A stretch of 7,901 nucleotides of DNA from Rickettsiales bacterium. GTDB taxonomy: Bacteria; Pseudomonadota; Alphaproteobacteria; TMED109; TMED131. How positions within the stretch are numbered: the first letter of the stretch is position 1; every line of letters begins with the position of its first letter. The notes below the pieces were generated by a model, which was not told the DNA's origin, ran no database searches, and saw only the letters and a list, made by a program, of their open reading frames with translations. Below, in pieces: positions 6,555-7,901 of the stretch. The DNA lies in contig NZFJ01000027.1 in NCBI GenBank assembly GCA_002690625.1, positions 1 through 7,901 of the forward strand, read 5' to 3'. The position numbers and the translations under genes are program-made.

Positions 6555-6628
6555 TACAAAATAAATTATTGCTATATATATTAGTTAAGAATAAGGTTAA
6601 TATAATTGATTAGTAAGTAAAGATAAAA
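6555..6628. promoter_or_regulatory. Divergent promoter region between superoxide-reductase-like operon and queF operon
   Basis: A 74-base, very AT-rich gap between two outward-facing operons, so both promoters should be here. TATAAT at 6601-6606 is a perfect -10 consensus on the + strand, 22 bases before the queF ATG. No -35 of good quality lies 16-18 bases upstream. I see no preQ1 riboswitch or other folded leader, and no Shine-Dalgarno for either gene. Confidence 0.45.
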
Positions 6629-7078
6629 ATGAATAAAACAAGCGTCCTCGGTAAAAAAACCCAATTTAAAAGTAGCCCTTTAGGATATAAATTTGATAAA
6701 ATAAAAAACAAAAATGTAGACACCGCCTATGATATTAGAATAACTGTACCTGAGTTTACTTCTATATGCCCAGTAACCGGACAGCCAGATTTTGCAACAA
6801 TAATAATTGATTATGTTCCTAATGTATTAATTGTGGAGTCAAAATCATTTAAGTTATTTATTCAATCTTTTCGAAATTTTGGTATCTTTCATGAGGATGT
6901 TATATTAATGATAGGAAAGGCCTTAAAAAATAGTTTGAAGCCTAAATGGATAAGATGTATAGGCTATTTTGCTCCTAGAGGAGGAATACCAATTGATGTT
7001 TTTTGGCAATCTTCTATCCCGCCAAAGAATATTTATTTACCTGAAATAAATACTACTTTATTAAAAATAAATAGGTGA
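6629..7078 (+). CDS. queF: NADPH-dependent 7-cyano-7-deazaguanine (preQ0) reductase QueF
   Basis: Reduces the nitrile of preQ0 to the amine of preQ1, a step in making the tRNA modification queuosine, in the cytosol. The 149-residue protein is a unimodular (short) QueF with all key residues present. C47 in [13 protein letters not shown] is the nucleophile that forms the thioimide, D54 is the general acid, and E89 in GIFHED recognises the base. The NADPH-binding QueF signature is ESKSFKLF at 70-77. The ending [12 protein letters not shown] is typical of alphaproteobacterial QueF, as is the LGKKTQF beginning. The ATG at 6629 lacks a clear Shine-Dalgarno site; a TATAAT lies 22 bases upstream, so the leader is short. 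The stop overlaps the start of gmhA. No other queuosine gene is in the window. Confidence 0.97.
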   Translation: MNKTSVLGKKTQFKSSPLGYKFDKIKNKNVDTAYDIRITVPEFTSICPVTGQPDFATIIIDYVPNVLIVESKSFKLFIQSFRNFGIFHEDVILMIGKALKNSLKPKWIRCIGYFAPRGGIPIDVFWQSSIPPKNIYLPEINTTLLKINR

Positions 7079-7665
7079 TGGAGATTAAAGTGAAAAATAT
7101 TATTTCTAAATATTTAATTAATAGTAAAAATAATATTGAACTATTAATTGAAGCTGAAAAAAAACATATAATTTTATCTTCTCAACTTTTAGTTAAAACT
7201 ATTAATAAAAATAAAAAAATACTCATTTGTGGTAATGGAGGATCTGCTTCTGATGCTCAACATTTTGCAGCTGAATTAATAGGTAGATTTAAAAAAAACA
7301 GACGATCTTTCCCAGCTATTTCTTTAAATACCGATACTTCTGCGATAACTGCAATTGGCAATGACTATGATTTTAGTAAAATCTTTTCTAGGCAAGTTGA
7401 AGGTATTGGAAATAAGGAAGATGTGCTTTTTGCTATTTCTACAAGTGGTAATAGTAAAAATGTTATAGAAGCTGCTACTTTAGCAAGAAAGAAAAAACTA
7501 AAAGTCATTAGTTTAACTGGTGCAAATAAATCAAGGCTTGAAAAACACAGTGATATATGTATTAAAGTACAAAGTAATATTACATCGCACATTCAAGAAC
7601 TTCATATTGTTATAATACATTTATTGTGCACATTAATTGAATTTAAAATTTTAGAAAAAAAATAA
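7078..7665 (+). CDS. gmhA: Sedoheptulose 7-phosphate isomerase GmhA (SIS domain)
   Basis: Converts sedoheptulose 7-phosphate to D-glycero-D-manno-heptose 7-phosphate, the first step to the ADP-heptose used in the lipopolysaccharide core. From the ATG at 7078 the protein has 195 residues, the normal length. The phosphosugar site is seen as CGNGGSASDAQH (51-62) and STSGNS (121-126). Zinc ligands match those of the E. coli enzyme by spacing: H62, E66, Q173 and H181. Start choice is open. ATG 7078 shares its A with the queF stop (TGATG), a GTG at 7075 is in frame, and a GTG at 7090 is the only one with a good upstream site (GGAGA at 7080-7084). All leave the domain intact. Lies between queF and an FMN-binding protein gene, not among other heptose genes. 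Presence suggests a Gram-negative outer membrane with heptose-containing lipopolysaccharide or another heptosylated product. Confidence 0.95.
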   Translation: MEIKVKNIISKYLINSKNNIELLIEAEKKHIILSSQLLVKTINKNKKILICGNGGSASDAQHFAAELIGRFKKNRRSFPAISLNTDTSAITAIGNDYDFSKIFSRQVEGIGNKEDVLFAISTSGNSKNVIEAATLARKKKLKVISLTGANKSRLEKHSDICIKVQSNITSHIQELHIVIIHLLCTLIEFKILEKK

Positions 7666-7666
7666 T

Positions 7667-7901
7667 TTGGATTTTTATAAAAAATTTCTTATCAATTTAA
7701 CTGAAGCCGAGTCTCAGATTTGGAAATTTTTAGTTCAAGGTACTGCTAATAAAAAATCAAAATTTTATTGCCCAACTTTGAGTACTATTGATGGAAAAAA
7801 AATAAACTCTAGAACAATTATTTTAAGAAAAGCAGAAAAAAAAATAAAATGTTTAACTTTTTATACTGATAAAAGAAGTAAAAAAGTCAAAGACATTAAA
7901 A
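7667..7901 (+). CDS. Pyridoxamine 5'-phosphate oxidase-like FMN-binding protein, 3' end outside the window
   Basis: The first 78 codons of a gene running off the window. The frame opens after a stop at 7652-7654, and the only start before the conserved region is TTG at 7667, one base after the gmhA stop; no ATG or GTG is available, so a rare TTG start with translational coupling is likely. Residues 11-33 (NLTEAESQIWKFLVQGTANKK) and FYCPTLSTIDGKKINSRTIILR (34-55), then LTFYTDKRSKKVKDIK, follow the start of the split-barrel FMN-binding family in which an R-T-V-V-L-R strand binds flavin. The pattern is that of Alr4036/PNPOx-like proteins of alphaproteobacteria, not certainly the true PdxH. Function beyond flavin binding cannot be said from this fragment. 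Confidence 0.8.
   Translation, partial: MDFYKKFLINLTEAESQIWKFLVQGTANKKSKFYCPTLSTIDGKKINSRTIILRKAEKKIKCLTFYTDKRSKKVKDIK

Noticed and set aside
6555..6628. preQ1 riboswitch in front of queF
   Set aside because: The gap is only 74 bases and AT-rich. I found no C-rich/G-rich stem with the A-rich tail of a preQ1-I aptamer, and no larger fold for the other classes.

Overview
The window is about 30% GC by eye and tightly packed. The protein families point to an alphaproteobacterium with a small, AT-rich genome of the marine planktonic kind. The clues are the alphaproteobacterial style of QueF, the bactofilin/M23 pair, a DUF3108 protein, and gaps between genes that are mostly 0-80 bases. The exact lineage (SAR11-like, AEGEAN-169/HIMB59-like or other) cannot be fixed from this sequence alone. 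I see no mobile element, CRISPR array, rRNA or tRNA, and no stretch over 300 bases without a gene.

Left part (1-1151, + strand): the 3' end of an M23 metallopeptidase gene overlaps a bactofilin gene. This is a known cell-wall and shape module, in which a cytoskeletal polymer is paired with a murein hydrolase.

Middle part (1159-4350): a periplasmic solute-binding protein of the branched-chain amino acid/amide type is transcribed leftwards with no permease genes beside it. Divergent from it, across a short shared promoter region, is a formamidase/acetamidase-family amidase with an N-terminal signal peptide. It is followed by a small secreted protein that resembles part of a TAXI-type solute-binding protein. 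Between these last two genes lies a strong 12-bp hairpin with a GTAA tetraloop, ending five bases before the start codon. Together they look like an amide-related exported locus, but the substrate is inferred.

Right-middle part (4351-6554, - strand): a probable three-gene operon. In transcription order it holds a Tat-exported desulfoferrodoxin/superoxide-reductase-like protein, an exported DUF3108 protein, and a zinc-free NADPH:quinone oxidoreductase of the MDR superfamily. The genes are separated by 7 bases and then overlap by 20.

Right part (6629-7901, + strand): queF (queuosine precursor reductase), gmhA (sedoheptulose 7-phosphate isomerase) and the 5' end of an FMN-binding pyridoxamine-phosphate-oxidase-like gene form a tightly coupled operon. 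It diverges from the superoxide-reductase operon across a 74-base AT-rich region.
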